Source of the DNA: Sanderia malayensis
Taxonomy: Eukaryota; Cnidaria; Scyphozoa; Semaeostomeae; Pelagiidae
NCBI GenBank assembly: GCA_013076295.1
Contig: RQOL01000729.1
Span: 3,162,001-3,226,000 of the forward strand
DNA: 64,000 bases
Direction: 5' to 3'
Shown here: one piece after another, positions 19,037 to 31,822 of the stretch
Layout of the letters: the number at the start of each line of letters is the position of its first letter
Position numbering within the stretch: the stretch's first letter is position 1
The notes under the pieces: model-generated
Databases searched by the model: none
What the model was told of the DNA's origin: nothing
Seen by the model: the letters and a program-made list of their open reading frames with translations, nothing else
Translations under genes and position numbers: made by a program

Positions 19037-21240
19037 ACTATTTATACAGAATCCAGGTCAGGGATGCATTCTCAGCCATCCACATTGCATCACTTCTATT
19101 TCAACAGTATCTGGTAAATGCATACACCAAGATAGAAGGCAATAAACTGCACTGGATTATGAAAAATCAACGTCAGCTTCATGTTGACACTTATCGAGGC
19201 CTGATGGGTCATCTCCACAGAAGAGCTGAACTCGAAAACCAGATGGACGGGGCTATCAATCCGAATCAGCCCATACATATCCATGTTATCACTCTACCGT
19301 CATCCTTTCCAGGCAGCCAAAGAAACATGTATCAACATTTTCAAAACACAATGACAATTGTAAGGAAGTATGGCAAGCCAGACATCTTCCTCACAATGAC
19401 TGCCAATCCCCTGGAAGGAGATAGAAGAAAACACTCATCTGTATCAGGCGGCCAATGATCGACCAGACATTGTCAGAGGAGTATTTCAACTCAAACTCAA
19501 AGAACTACTCAAAGAGATACTAGACAAGCACATTCTGGGACATGTCACAGCACATGTGTATGTCATAGAATTTCAGAAGAGAGGCCTACCACATGCATAC
19601 TTGATCCTGTCTCTTTCACAAGCTGATAAACCACGAACACCACAGCAGGTAATATCTACATACTCACATATAGAGATTGTATTAATTCTTACACATATAA
19701 TTATATTTATAACATCAAATGGACATGTCATGTATGTCATGTCATGTATGTCATGTATGTCATGATGGACATGTGCTACAACTATTCTGTACGTCATCTC
19801 GATAATAGGTGCTAATTATCATGTTCTATGTCAGGTGGATCAACTCATATCAGCAAAGATACCCGATCCACAGGATGCAAGATACCACAAGTTGGTCCTA
19901 AAACACATGACGCATGGACCCTGTGGAAGTTTAAATCCTCAATGCCTGTGCATGGAAAACAACAAATGCAAAAAGCGGTTTCCAAAAGAACAAGTTGTTG
20001 AAACTCAAATCAATGTCAAGGCTATCTTCTCTATAGACAACGCTGTCTTCATCCAGTCAATGTACATGATCGCATTTCGAATGATACTTGAGTAGTGCCA
20101 CACAACAGACACCTACTCATCAAATATCAGTGTCATATCAACGTGGAAATATGCACTACGGTAAAAGTGTCAAGTACCTCTTCAAATATATCCACAAAGG
20201 ACATGATATGGCACATGTTGAAATTCTTGAGGAAAATCAACAGCAAGTACCTCAAGACATTGAACACAACGAGGTGCGCCATTACATCAATGCAAGATAT
20301 ATTGGAATGAAGCTGTCTATTGGCTTATCCAGTTCCCCATGCACGACAAGAGCCACATAGTCCAACGGCTTTCTGTTCATCTACCATTTGAGCAACAAGT
20401 CATCTTTCATGACAATGATGACGAGCAAAGGCTCAACAACATTGGTGATAGAACAACACTTACAGCATGGTTTGAACTCAATCAGCAAGATCCAGCTGCA
20501 CAGCAGTACCTCTATCATGAGATACCAGAGCATTATGTCTTCCAGGAGCGTTCAAAAATATGAACAGCCGGACAATGAAGAACAATGCCAATCATTGGTA
20601 GAGTAAATCAAGTGCAGCCTAGACCTTCCAACCCAAAATTTGCACTCAGACTTTTGCTATTGCATCGAGAAGGTGCTACTTCATTTGAAGACCTTCGAAT
20701 AGTAGAAGGTAATCTATGTGACTCCTTCAAAGATGCAGCATTAGCTCTAGGGCTATTAGAAGATGATGCCGAAATTGCATGTTGCCTTGATGAAGCTGCC
20801 ATCTTCCATATGCCTTCACAACTCAGACAGTTGTTTGCATCATTGTTACTCTTTCAAACGCCATCAGAGATCAGAACATTCTTCAACGCCTTCAAAGAAG
20901 CAATGAGTGAAGACTTTGTCAGACGTGATCAACTCAACAATCCAGACGTAACCTTCCAAGACAGACACATGTATCAACGTCTACATGCTATTGACAACAA
21001 TTTGAAGGTTCATGGTTTGTCCATCACAAACTACGATCACCTTCCTCAGCTACTGGCCGACTTTGTCATCTCAGAGCAAGGTGATTTACAACTTACCATG
21101 ATGATATTCACTGTAATCCCTGAGCTATGTATATGTCCTGAGCAACATCAATTGACGGGCTCAAAGTATTCCTCCCAGAGGAGACACACAGGAAGGCAAA
21201 CAATATTGTCTTCCAAGAAGTCCTGTAAAGGGCTTCACAA
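19037..21240 (+). pseudogene. Helitron Rep (HUH nuclease) region
   Basis: From 19050 the frame reads RDAFSAIHIASLLFQQYLVN, then LHVDTYRGLMGHLHRR and LPSSFPGSQRNMYQHFQ, typical of the Helitron N-terminal domain. A frame change at about 19405 leads to VYVIEFQKRGLPHAYLIL (19560-19608): the HUH motif HxH is HAY, with the second His apparently mutated. A 186-bp GT-AG intron (19649-19834) splits the next part. After two frame changes comes SVKYLFKYIHKGHD (about 20160-20200) with the paired catalytic tyrosines, then FPMHDKSHIVQRLSVHLPF, and finally the 20585-21230 block with LRLLLLHREGATSFEDLR. No helicase follows. Rep would nick and rejoin DNA in rolling-circle transposition; this copy is dead. Confidence 0.88.
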
Positions 21241-21453
21241 TAGCAACAACATGATCTGGGTCCTTGGTAGCACCGGTATCAGAAGAGATATGCTTTTCCA
21301 TGCTCTCCAATATTGCCTATGGGAGTATGGCTTTCCTTTTCTCTATGAAAACTGCAATCTCTCCATTAACCATAGCTGTTTTAACAATAATTAGCATTGG
21401 GTTACCCTCCTCTCAACCAATCAACTCATTTACTTATTTATCTATAATATATA

Positions 21454-21695
21454 CAATAGGGGACAAAAGTCCCTGGGACACCTGAAAATTGCATCCCATA
21501 ATGCTGTGCTTCTGACTCCCCCCAAAACAATGTTGTCCTGTGCATCAGTCCTTTCTCGTCGTCGGGCCAAAAGAATTTCGGCGATATTGAAAAACAACGC
21601 CTCTACAAACAACATTGTTATGGGGGGAGGGGGGATGAAGTATGCGTGTAAAACTTGCTAAAATCTTGGGTGTCCAGGACTTTTGTCCCCTATTG
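21454..21695. mobile_element. MITE, copy 2
   Basis: A 242-bp copy of the MITE at 13166-13447 in the opposite orientation, with the same perfect 16-bp ends and a TA duplication (21452-21453, 21696-21697). It lacks about 36 bp found in copy 1. Confidence 0.92.
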
Positions 21696-21697
21696 TA

Positions 21698-23085
21698 GGA
21701 GGTGTTGTCACGTGACGTGCTCTAGACAAAGGAAAACTCGCCCTCCGCTCTCTGTGAACTCCTCCTACAGTTTCCGGTCTAGCGCCGCGAAAAACGCACC
21801 AAACTGCTCCACATATCCATGGGAAGGTAATGAAAATTGCTTTCGGTGAATTTCTTTTTCGTTTTCGAGATATTCAGCTTTTTCTGAATCGAAAACTTTC
21901 CCAGGAAGTCTATTGTTTTTTTCAAAAGAATCGGCCTGACTTGCCACAGGAAGCAAATTTCCACCTCGATTCTCAAGTGGTTCTCGAGTGGTAGATAACG
22001 TTAGCCTGGAATTCGCCCAGCAACTCAGTGTTTTTCGTTTTTCCAATTACAATTACTTCCAGAGATGTGTCCAAGTTAAACTAAACTACTGAGATCTGAT
22101 CCCCAAATGTTGTTTCCAGCGAACAGCGTTCTGCCCTCGAGTCAGGATTTATGTCACTATTTGAAATTTGACATATTTTGGTATTAGTCATTTCAACATC
22201 GGAGATCACTATCTTTAAAACACCGAATCTGGAATCTGAATACGGAATCGAGAATAAGGAAATCTAGAATAGCGTTCCAAATAAAGAGCAGTGTAAAAAT
22301 GGCTTCCTCTTGGCAAACAATCACAACATGGGTCGGGGAAGAATGCAATTTCAAGTTATGCTTTATATTGTAAATCTCTTTACAGTATATTAAATCTCTA
22401 AATAACAATAACTATTATTATAGATTCAACATTTCGAATTCCATATTCCGCAATCAATGCTCTACAGATGGCTGATCTGAGACAATATATTGAAACATCG
22501 CAGACATCTAGGGGGGAGGGAAGGTCCCTCTGGACCCGAGGAATGAAAATCAACAAAACACGTATGAAGAAAGAACCTAACAATACCAGTGAAAGTGAAA
22601 TTGCAATGCAATCACGAATTTAAAATTGTTGCAATTGAAATTGTTGAAACTGGTTTAAACTGATATTTTAATGCCAGCAATAAAATTCGATCTATTGGGT
22701 GCCTTTGACGTTCGATCTAACCCCTGCCAAATTTCCCAATCAAATTCTTTCAGAAGTACATGAAACACAAGACTAAAAAATTAAAAACTGGAGTGTTTTG
22801 CTTCTGTGTTAAACTGTCAGGTTACTGAAAAGATAGACAAATTTTCACGTATTAATTTTAAGCTTAATGTATCACGACTTGGCGATGTTTCCACACAACC
22901 ATTTCAAGATACCCTACGTACACCAAACGAAAGTTCCTTGGAATCTGAGCATCATATTCCGAGGACTATTTCAACTAAACGAGTGTATCATTTTTTGTTA
23001 AGGGCATTGCCCAGGGTAGTGCTGAAATGGGGACTTCCGCTTTTGTTTAACGTGGTTGTTCCTCTCAGGACAGATGCAATGACAA
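21698..23085. other. No recognisable gene
   Basis: About 1.4 kb. The minus-strand frame 22046-21765 (93 codons, charged) and others are short and match nothing I know. Bases 21700-21790 are GC-richer and contain TCACGTGAC. Confidence 0.5.
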
Positions 23086-23636
23086 CAGAAACCCACCCCA
23101 CTTTTGTTATAAGAGAAACCCGCCCCACTTTTGTTGAAGATCGCTGTTCCACTCACATCGAAGCAAAACAAAAAACCAATAAGATCGACACACAAAACCA
23201 AAATAAGAAAACCACCCACTTTGTCAAGATCGCCACACATCAAAGCAAAACAACAAAATCACCATTTTGTGAAGATGCTTCCTCAGATCGAAGTCAAAAC
23301 AACAGAAACTCAACCACTTTGTGAAGATCGCTGTTCACTCACATCAAAGCGAAAAACAAAACCACCCACTTGTGAAGATCGCTGTATCAATGAAGCAAAA
23401 ACAGAAACCCGCCCCACTTTTGTTGAAGATCCTGTTATCAAGAAGCAAAACAGCCCCACTTTTGTTGAAGATCGCTGTTCCACTCACATCGAAAGCCAAA
23501 ATAAGAGAAACCCACCCCATTTTTGTTGAAAATTGCTGTTCCTCTCAGATCGAAGGCCAAAACACCAGAAACCTACCCCACTTTTGTTGAAGATCGCTGT
23601 TCCACTCACATCGAAGGTCAAAACACTAGGGAGGTG
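23086..23636. repeat. Minisatellite, about nine degenerate units of 50-70 bp
   Basis: Units share CCCCACTTTTGTTGAAGATC, GCTGTTCCACTCACATCGAA and an A-rich GCAAAACA linker. Units vary in length and order, and the array is followed by GGTGGCGTGCGAAGCGCC. Overlapping open frames across it are by-products of the repeats, not genes. Confidence 0.9.
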
Positions 23637-25103
23637 GCGTGCGAAGCGCCCCAGCCTTCCTAGACATCGCTAAACACTCCACATGGTCAAGAAATCAATA
23701 CTATTTACAGACGGGACAAGCTACCTCTCATTCATGTTCACTATTCGATTTATAAAACATGAACATCATTAAATAGACATCAGAAGTATGTGTACATGTT
23801 TATTAATGCACGTTAAAGCTCATGTTGACCTTTACAAAATTGTATGCCAAAAGTTTTTTTATAGTTGTGTGTAGCACATAGTTTAAGCTATCATGAAAGA
23901 TACTTACTTTTTACCGTTTATGTACTAATACATTATATGCAAAAACAATGCAGGATTAATCTACTCTCTCTTCAAATTTACTGAGCTTCGTCAATGTGCG
24001 TTCTTAATGACATGCATTTCTGCTCTTCTTCTTCGTCAATAATAGCCCTTTATCTGCCATTGAAACGAGGTCGTTGAAAAACTTTGGCCTCTCTTCCATC
24101 AATTGTCAACACTAACTTTTGAAATATGAATTTGAAACAGCATGGCTTAGCATCAGAAAAAGATCATCAAAAAGGACAACTTATAATTGGGAAACTGTTT
24201 CCAAATTTACAGGGGACATTTTCAATCTATGTTACAGATAATGCACTTATACCTTATTTTTAAGTTATTCCCGATTCAATTTCACCAAATTGTTAAACCA
24301 TCTTAATCTTGGTTAGGCCATGAAAACTTTATTGATTGCAACGAAATCGAAAAATTTGATTACTTATTTAATACTTTTATAGTTTACTTGCTTCAAAAAT
24401 AGATGCTTGATGCCCTGACTAGATGTCCCTGCCAGTGTTAGCTTGGATTTAAAATAATTCTTGAAGTATTTACCAATTTATTGATTCCTTTTGTTCATTG
24501 CCTCCATGTATGTGTCACAAGAAAAATATATTGACATCCTCATCAAACTATTGTTATTTTCAAGACTGATCATGGAAGGAGAATTCATAGACCAGTGGTG
24601 GAAAGGTGATTTTCACTCAGTTTGCATTGCGAACATCTTTTCTCAATCCACAAGGGCAATTGATGAATATGGCTGCACAAGTATCATGTTGTCCTATTAT
24701 CCTATAACTATCATATGGTCATTTCATTGATTATTAATTCTTTCTTTTTCCTATGCGATTCTTAGTGAAACAAATACTGAAGTGATAAACCGAAGCTGTC
24801 AATGTCCCTAATACTTGCTATTCACACCATGCAAATGTCAAATGACTGAAACACAGATTAACCACACTATGCATGAAAAGTCAATGGAATCCTTGAAAAC
24901 TCATGAAAGGAGAACTCTGTTTATGTAAGTTTCTATCACATTGTAATTTAATTAGCTTTTGTGTCATGTTGTTGCCTCATAGACTGATCCTGACAGGACA
25001 CAAGAACAATGTATTACTTTTATCCTTGGGAGACAACTATCCTTGCTCAAATGGTAGAGTAAAGTATAAGTTCATTGTTTTGCTCCAATTTGCTGAAGAA
25101 AAA
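23637..25103. other. No recognisable gene
   Basis: About 1.47 kb of AT-rich sequence upstream of the Harbinger transposase. It may hold its promoter, 5' exons and terminus, but no N-terminal exon or inverted repeat could be recognised. Confidence 0.45.
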
Positions 25104-25106
25104 CAC

Positions 25107-26048
25107 TGTCACAGAAGAACCCATTTCTCCCAAGTGTCGTCTGGCTGCCTGCTTGTATGGAATGGGAAGAGGAGATTACTTGTAAGCTGAACATGTTGGT
25201 ATTGGAGAATCAACACTGTGTGGACTCGTCATAGAAGTTTGCCAACTTATTGTTGGGCAATTTTGGGAAGAGGTGGTGGCCAGTTTGTGGCCCAATACCA
25301 TTGAAATGATAGAAATGATGGATGCAGAACGGCAATTTACATCAGCGTATGCAGCCATAGATGGCTGTCTCATTGCAATCTGGTGCCCTCCTGGAGGTGC
25401 AGAGTCTGCCAAAGAATACCATAATTTTAAACATTTCTATTTTATAATTCTGATGGCAATCGTTGACCCAAAGTACAGGTTTATTTGGGGAAGTTGTGGA
25501 TATCCAGGCAACTCTCATGACTCCATTATTTTCCAGTCAACAGATATATATGCAGGTGTGATATCTGAGAAATTTCCAAATATTGTTCACAAGGAAGAGA
25601 ATCTCGTGGTACCTCCACTACTCCTAGGTGATAGAGCATTTCCATTCCATCCATGGCTGATGAAGCCATACTCTCATGCAACCCTGACTCCTGCAGAGAA
25701 GTACTTCAATTATAGGTTAAGATGGTTACAGAAGGGGCATTTGGCAAATTAAAAGGACGCTGGAGAATATTATCAAGAAAATGTGAAAGTACAATTGATA
25801 CAGTTAACGCAGTAACATTGGTATGTGTTGTCCTGCACAACATTTGCATTGACAAAGGTGATGTGAATTTGCGTTGCTGGGATATGAGCTGCGATGCAGA
25901 AGCAAATAAAAGGCGCCCAAGTGAGATTGTCAAGGATTTGCTGCATATAACAGCTAACAGACGAGTGAGACATAATAACAAGCAAGCTGGAAAGATCAGA
26001 GATATGTTAAAAGAAAAATTCAGCAAAGAAAAACAAAGCATGTCATAA
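25107..26048 (+). pseudogene. PIF/Harbinger transposase
   Basis: From 25107 the frame reads VTEEPISPKCRLAACLYGMG, has a TAA at 25183-25185, then VGIGESTLCGLVIEVCQLIV and the DDE nuclease. YAAIDGCLIAIWCPPGG holds the first Asp, YHNFKHFYFIILMAIVD and WGSCGYPGNSHDSIIFQ follow, LLGDRAFPFHPWLMKPY holds the second Asp. After a frame change at about 25720, VTEGAFGKLKGRWR holds the Glu and VCVVLHNICI follows, ending at 26048. Such transposases act with a SANT/Myb-like partner, and one is present convergently 130 bp downstream. Two lesions are visible, so it is inactive unless the TAA lies in an intron that I missed. Confidence 0.87.
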
Positions 26049-26177
26049 TTTGAACAAGTTAACAGAATAACAACAGTCAATATATATCTGTAATACAACT
26101 ATAAGAATTTACCAATGAAAATTGTAAACTTAGTACTAGTTATAATATAATATTGTATAATTAATATGAAATTTATG

Positions 26178-26511
26178 TCAAAAATTGATCACAGTTAATG
26201 AAAACAATTGTTGGTAAACCGGACTCTCATCAGACGTGTCACCAAATTGGTGTACACCACCAGATTGCTGTACAGTTGATGAGGTATATCCAAACCCATG
26301 CAAGTAGTTCATTTGGGGTACTCCTTGAACATGTCCGCCTCCTTGATCCTGCCAAGCTGGAGAAGTGGTTTGCTGGTGCTGTTGCCCCAGTAACATAGCA
26401 AACAGCCTTGTTTCATGCTGCATTGCTTTTTCGTAAGCATTTTCAAAATACTGAATGAGCTTATCTGTAGGATCTTTCTGTAGAGCTGTGTCAATTTTGA
26501 CCAGAAGCTCA
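26178..26511 (-). pseudogene. Harbinger SANT/Myb-like partner, C-terminal part
   Basis: Minus-strand frame beginning at the insertion point (26511) with LLVKIDTALQKDPTDKLIQ, then AYEKAMQHETRLFAMLLGQQ, a glutamine/glycine-rich tail and a stop at 26178. Its upstream half is at 32345-33000 beyond the Academ-like transposon; the two halves join in frame when the insertion and one TAT are removed. The partner proteins of Harbinger bind DNA and bring the transposase to the nucleus and to element ends. Confidence 0.72.
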
Positions 26512-26514
26512 TAT

Positions 26515-27034
26515 TAGACCAGACTGTGGTGGAGGTAGGTACCACTTTTGTGCGGAATTTACCAGACTACGATTTTTGCGTAGCCCTTGTGTCAGTTATT
26601 AAGAATCGTGATGGTAAACGGCGATCTTGGGGTGGATAGGGGAGTTATGGGGGTTCAAAGTTACGGTCTGAGACATTTTACCTCTGCGGAGGAGCTCATA
26701 CTAAAATCCTCATTTCTGAAGTAACTACAAGACTTTTGGCAACGGATTTCTTTAAAGTATGCACCATTTGGGTGCTTCTTACTAATTTGAGGTCAGCATG
26801 CCCATGTTTTGGTCACGTGACCAAAATTTACCCTTTTCCTTATATGGAATTTTTTCACATTTTTGGGAATTTTTGCATGATTATGGACAAGAGTGACCCA
26901 AATTCATTCGTTAGTGGCTTAATCAGTATTGTTGTCATGTTTAGCATCTGAATTCATTAGTAGGCACAAATGGCAACGAACATAGATAAAAGTAAACGAG
27001 TAAAAGTTCAACCTACGACATAACAAAGTGTGAT
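26515..27034 (+). repeat. Left inverted repeat of the Academ-like element
   Basis: Pairs with 31823-32341 at well over 90% identity by eye, including GGTCACGTGACC at 26813-26824, which is itself palindromic. Confidence 0.92.
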
Positions 27035-27041
27035 GCTACCA

Positions 27042-30000
27042 TTAATTTCGCAATTCATCATCCTCATCAGTATCATCGTCAATTCCAAGTACATTTTCGT
27101 CGTCATCTTCACTGTCATCCAGCTCCATTAGCAAATCTTCGATATTTTCAGGGAATGCCTTTTCCATCCAAATAATCTCGTACTTATCTGTCCAACCATG
27201 ACCAGAAAGATGTGGCAACTCCAGCTGATGTTCTCCGGCTGACTTCCAGATTTTAGCAACAAAATTTGCTCCGCTAATATGCAGCTTTAATACAGGTTGA
27301 CATGGAGGGAGTGATGAAAGATCAACGATCTTGTTTTCGTTTTCATATTTTCGTTGAAACATCTGATGCCGTACGCTATTTACATTTCTTTTCCTTGCAC
27401 CATACAGATTGCAAACGTATTCTTCTAACATTTCATAAAAAACTGGTGGCAAATTCCATTCCATTCCAAGTACTTTGAATGCCTGCAAGAATCACGGATT
27501 CTTCTCTGCTACCTTCCAGCATAGCGCTTTACTATTCCGAAAGAAACTTGACATATAATCATTTCCTGTAAAGGCGTGAAACCCTATTAGACTAAGTTTA
27601 GCTTCTCCACTCATTTCCACATTTTTAAGCCACAAGCCTTTCTGATTGTTTCCAGTGCCATTATCAAGGAAGCATCTTGTTTCGTATTGTGTCAGCTTTC
27701 CAATCATTATAACAGCTATGTCCGTGTCTCCAGATGGTGATCTAATGATTACATTTTGGCTTGGGTTCCTCTCAAGTGCATGAATACAATAAAAGACTAC
27801 CTTGGTGTCTGCTTCCTCTTGGTTACTGACGAGACTTGGCTCTATTTCTATATTTGGAAGTGTAATTTTCCAGCAGTGATTGTCTTTAGACACAAACACC
27901 TCTTCTGACTGCAGCAAACCAAGTACCTCTACCTTATTTTGCATCATAACGGACACAATCAGTGCAATCATTCGAGTTTTGTTTTCACCATTCTTGAGGA
28001 ATGCATTGAAGTCTCGAGGAATTTTTGATTTTTCTGACCGTATGATTATCTTCCTTGAGCTACCACGTCTGTTTCTTTCTGTGGACTTGATAGAGACTTC
28101 TTGGTAGGTATCTGCAACAATATCGACACGTCTGTATCCTGGCGGAATCATATGTAAAAATTGCCAAGTAAGTCCTTCGTATGTCTCTGGAATATTCCTT
28201 AGAAGTCTGATGCACGCCATGAAGTCAATTACATGTGCTGCAACTGATTGCTTTGATGGTTGGATTTCTCTGGGATGCTGTAATCGAGTTCTACATCTGT
28301 CTTCAATGATGTGCATAAGTGAAGACTTTGCTGTTACTCTGCGGGAACCATCTGGGTTCGCTAAACTAAGTGGTACTGCGCATAATGGATGCTCCAATGC
28401 AAGCTCAAAATTTACCTATCTGTTAGTCTTTGCTGAAAGCGCTAATATTGTTCCCAACATGTCTCTGTTGACATCTACGGCTTTTATTGCTGCCTTTCTT
28501 TTGATTTCCACTTTCTTGCTTGTCGTACTAAATAGTTGAAGTTTTCGTCTTGAAATGGAGTCGTGAAATGGAACTGACTTGTCAATCAATCGTTCCTTTA
28601 CAAATGCATTGAATGCAGTTTTTCCAACATTGTGAATTGATATGATCTGATCAGATATGTCACCTTCAAGAGGTATACCAGAGCTTAGATGGTAGAGATT
28701 GCATTTTTCTAGCTCTGCCCCAAATGGATTAAATAGTTCATCTTTAAGCACCTTTACAACACTTTCTGCCATATTGTCTGTTTTAAGGATCATTGACGGG
28801 CGCAGCGACTTACGCATTTCGTTAGAAGTTTTCATATTAACCATGTCTAAAAGTTCTGAAGTGTTATTTGCTTCCTCTGCTCTATTCAGTGTCCACTTTA
28901 GAATTGATTTGCTATCATTTGCAAAGTACTTAATGTCCATCACGATTAATGGTTTGCTCACCCCTCTGATCAACAGCTGTTCGGAGTAAGTATCGATCCT
29001 GTGCTTGGACTGAAAACCCGTTGTCACTTAAAATTTGCTTTGCATCAGGATGTAGCAAGTTGATGTTCTCTAAAACCCCAACATAATAACTAGCGTAGCG
29101 ACCGTAATTGGTTTTGTTCAGAGCAAAATACAAAGGCAAAAACTGTTTCCATGCATGACGTCTTGTTTCGAAGTCGTTTTCTTGCACTGCTAAGTGGGCT
29201 GTTTCCTGAATACTCATGAGATCTAGATAGAGTGAAAGCCAAAACTGTGCTGTTTTTCCAAGATTGCCTCTGCGAATCCTGTTCTTGAAGTTCCGATATT
29301 TTAGACAAAAACTTTCCAATTTGTCTAAGAGTGCGTCGAAGTGGTCAAATGGTTCTTGTGCAACGTTATGGAGTATAGCGGGAATCTCTTCTCCACTTTC
29401 CGCAATGAACCTTTCAAATAAAAGCCTGTTGAGTGAGTTCATTGCAGCTCCTACATCAAAACTCACATTTACAAAAGGCATATTTGCTTTCTCTGCAAGC
29501 TTCTGCATGTATGACAAATACTGATTTACTGTAATGTACTCTGTCACTTTTGCTTCAATCGGAGGAAGGTACGTCACAACAGTTTTCTTTATTGCTCCAT
29601 AAAATACCCCAATGTTTCGTATCTTCGTTCTCCAGGCAAAAAAAAGATGGGACTATTTGGTCTCCAGAGTTCAATATTCGTAATAGCAGCCAAAGAAAAT
29701 AGGCCCTTGAACATGGGGAGGTATATGGTGTGGCATAGTCATCATCTGTGTTAAATAAACTGAGAGCGTTAGGTTCTTTCTTTGGATCGACAAAAATTGA
29801 AAAATTTTTAGGATCATTTCGAGTTAGGGGCCGCTTCCCCGTTCTTCCAATTGTGTTCTTTGACTCTCTAACAAAGAAACTTGGGACTCATCTTGAAATG
29901 CAATCATGTGTGTGGAGTTCAATGCACCGTGGCCAGTTTGGGTGTCAAGATTTACATCAAAGTTATCTGCCCAGAAAAAGGTATTGACAGTGTAGTTGGC

Positions 30001-31281
30001 AGAAATAGGCTTTACTGGCAGTATATCCGTGTTGGTGTATTGTTGCTGGCTTGCTTCAGCGTGAGCTGTTTCAATTTCACATGCAACATTATATTCTATG
30101 CAATGTCCAAGTCGGTTGATAATCTGCACTGGCTTATTCTGTCCTGTCATGTTGTGCAACCCTAAACCAAGTAAGAAATGCTTTGCTGTAATTACTTTGC
30201 CTCTCGTTACACCATGGATCAAATCTGACGAGTATGACTCCACCAAGCGCTTCACAGTATTGCTCTCCGAGTGGTCTTTAGCTTTGAGAAGCTGGCTAAA
30301 GAATAAATCTAATGACTGAGGTGGTTTTCTGACTTCTGATGTAAGATCTTCAATGTAAGGTGGCCAATTCAATTTGGGCATTGTGTTAGCGTAGTCAAGT
30401 ATATCGCTACGGAGAGATTTGGCAGCTTCTTTAATTATGAAATCTGGGTTGTTGAATGAAGTGTGCGAATTTATCCCATCTCTGCTAATAAGGACTTCTG
30501 GAACTACCTTGCTGATTGTTACAAAGAAAAGCTTTTCTGGGAAATATGACTAAATTTTGCTTTTTAATTTGCTTCGGTATCTCGTATCTTGCGTGTGAAT
30601 TCCGTATATTTCATGAATTACAGACATGGAAACTGCCTGATTCTGTGAGAGCACTCTTTTCTGAATACAGTCAATCACCGCTTCAAAATTACCTTTCAAG
30701 CCCTGTGAATCTGCTTGGCTTTGGGTGGGTCTTTCCTGTCTTACAAATTCTTTATAACAAAACACGTGGTATTTAAATTCTTTGGCGATCAAGTCGAGGT
30801 TTTTAATTTCATAATACAGTGCTTCATCCTTGTTCTTTACACATTCTTTAATTCTCAACGATGCGCTGGGCGTGGTTATTGTTAATGGAACATGCTCCTT
30901 TCCTTTATGCTTTACCCTGTATTTCTTGCAAAACTTGCACTCTTTAGGGTAAATGTTTCGTGAGGAGCTTTGATCAGACGACTGCCGCTTTGGCCTAGCA
31001 GCAACTAAAGATTCGGTTTCTTCTTTTAAATATGATTTTTCTTGAGAGAGAATTAGCACAAATTTCTTGTAACAGGGTTCAAGATGAATACAATGTCTTA
31101 AAGGATCGATCTCTTCCGGAATGCAGTCACACTGCTCTTTATGGTGGTTCAAGCCTCCTTTTGATTCTCGAAGATTCTTAGCTGAAATAATTCTTTGCTT
31201 ATTGATTTCCGAAATTGGTTTTAGCTTACTGTACTTTGCATCTCTCAAACTGTAGTGAATAATGCAATCGGAAGGCTCCAT
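27042..31281 (-). pseudogene. Large Academ-like transposase-type protein with XPG-like motif (decayed)
   Basis: About 1,250 codons, apparently intronless, starting at an ATG at 31281 (MEPSDCIIHYSLRDAKYSKL). Cys-rich N-terminal blocks follow (QCDCIPEEIDPLRHC; KECKFCKKYRVKHKG). The middle has RGKVITAKHFLLGLGLHN and RLGHCIEYNVACEIE. The C-terminal third has QEEADTKVVFYCIHALERNP and SPSGDTDIAVIMIG, which look like the paired acidic motifs of XPG/FEN-type nucleases, then LIGFHAFTGNDYMSSFF and LPPCQPVLKLHISGANF, with a very acidic tail ending at 27042. Lesions: TAG at 30550, frame changes near 29820, 29580, 29000 and 28405, TGA at 27489-27491, and a probable internal deletion between DVGAAMNS and RLLFERF near 29435. 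Proteins of this type are repeated in many invertebrate genomes; function is inferred from placement between inverted repeats. Confidence 0.8.
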
Positions 31282-31822
31282 AGCTACACAAAATAAAACC
31301 AGAATCATGCACATGTTGCCCTATGTTTGGCAAAATAATTTTTCCTACATTCATACTAATCGTTAGTAGTATTTTAGACTAGATTTTCTTCAAAGAAAGG
31401 AATATTATATGGTAGAGCTTAATAAATTTTCAAAAATATCAAACGCTTAAACCAGAGAAGAAGAGCGATAGCTTTGTAAAAAGACACGGCAGATGGCCAA
31501 AAGAATGGAAATCCAAAAACACAGCGTGTTTCATTTATAGTTGTGATAAAACTTACCACCAAAAATCCAAGAAACAGTGCAACATTTATCTTGGATGCAG
31601 GCACTGGATAATTTAATGCTCAAACTGCAACTGCCGTCTTTAAACTTGGTGTGTGGGATCTCAAAACTGTCATTGCATTTTATATTTACATTTGCTTTGA
31701 ATTAGCAGCTTGAGTCGGACTATAGCTCAAGACATTAATTACCTGCTAAAGTAAACATTAAATTTGTTTACTCCAGCGAGGGCATAGGCGTTGAAGGCAA
31801 CAAATTGCAGATTAACGTTGGG

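Noticed and set aside
20608..20802. Minus-strand frame within the Helitron Rep region
   Set aside because: Shadow of the plus-strand Rep frame, which has clear motifs.
22806..23590. Overlapping open frames of 80-170 codons
   Set aside because: They arise from the minisatellite (same Lys/Thr/His-rich phrases in several frames) and have no recognisable domain.
23086..23636. Repeat array resembling a CRISPR locus
   Set aside because: Units are variable, without constant repeats and unique spacers, and the setting is an animal genome; it is a minisatellite.
26736..26951. Open frame with hydrophobic residues, repeated on the other strand at 31977-32330
   Set aside because: Both lie in the 520-bp inverted repeats of the Academ-like transposon; the match is due to the repeat.
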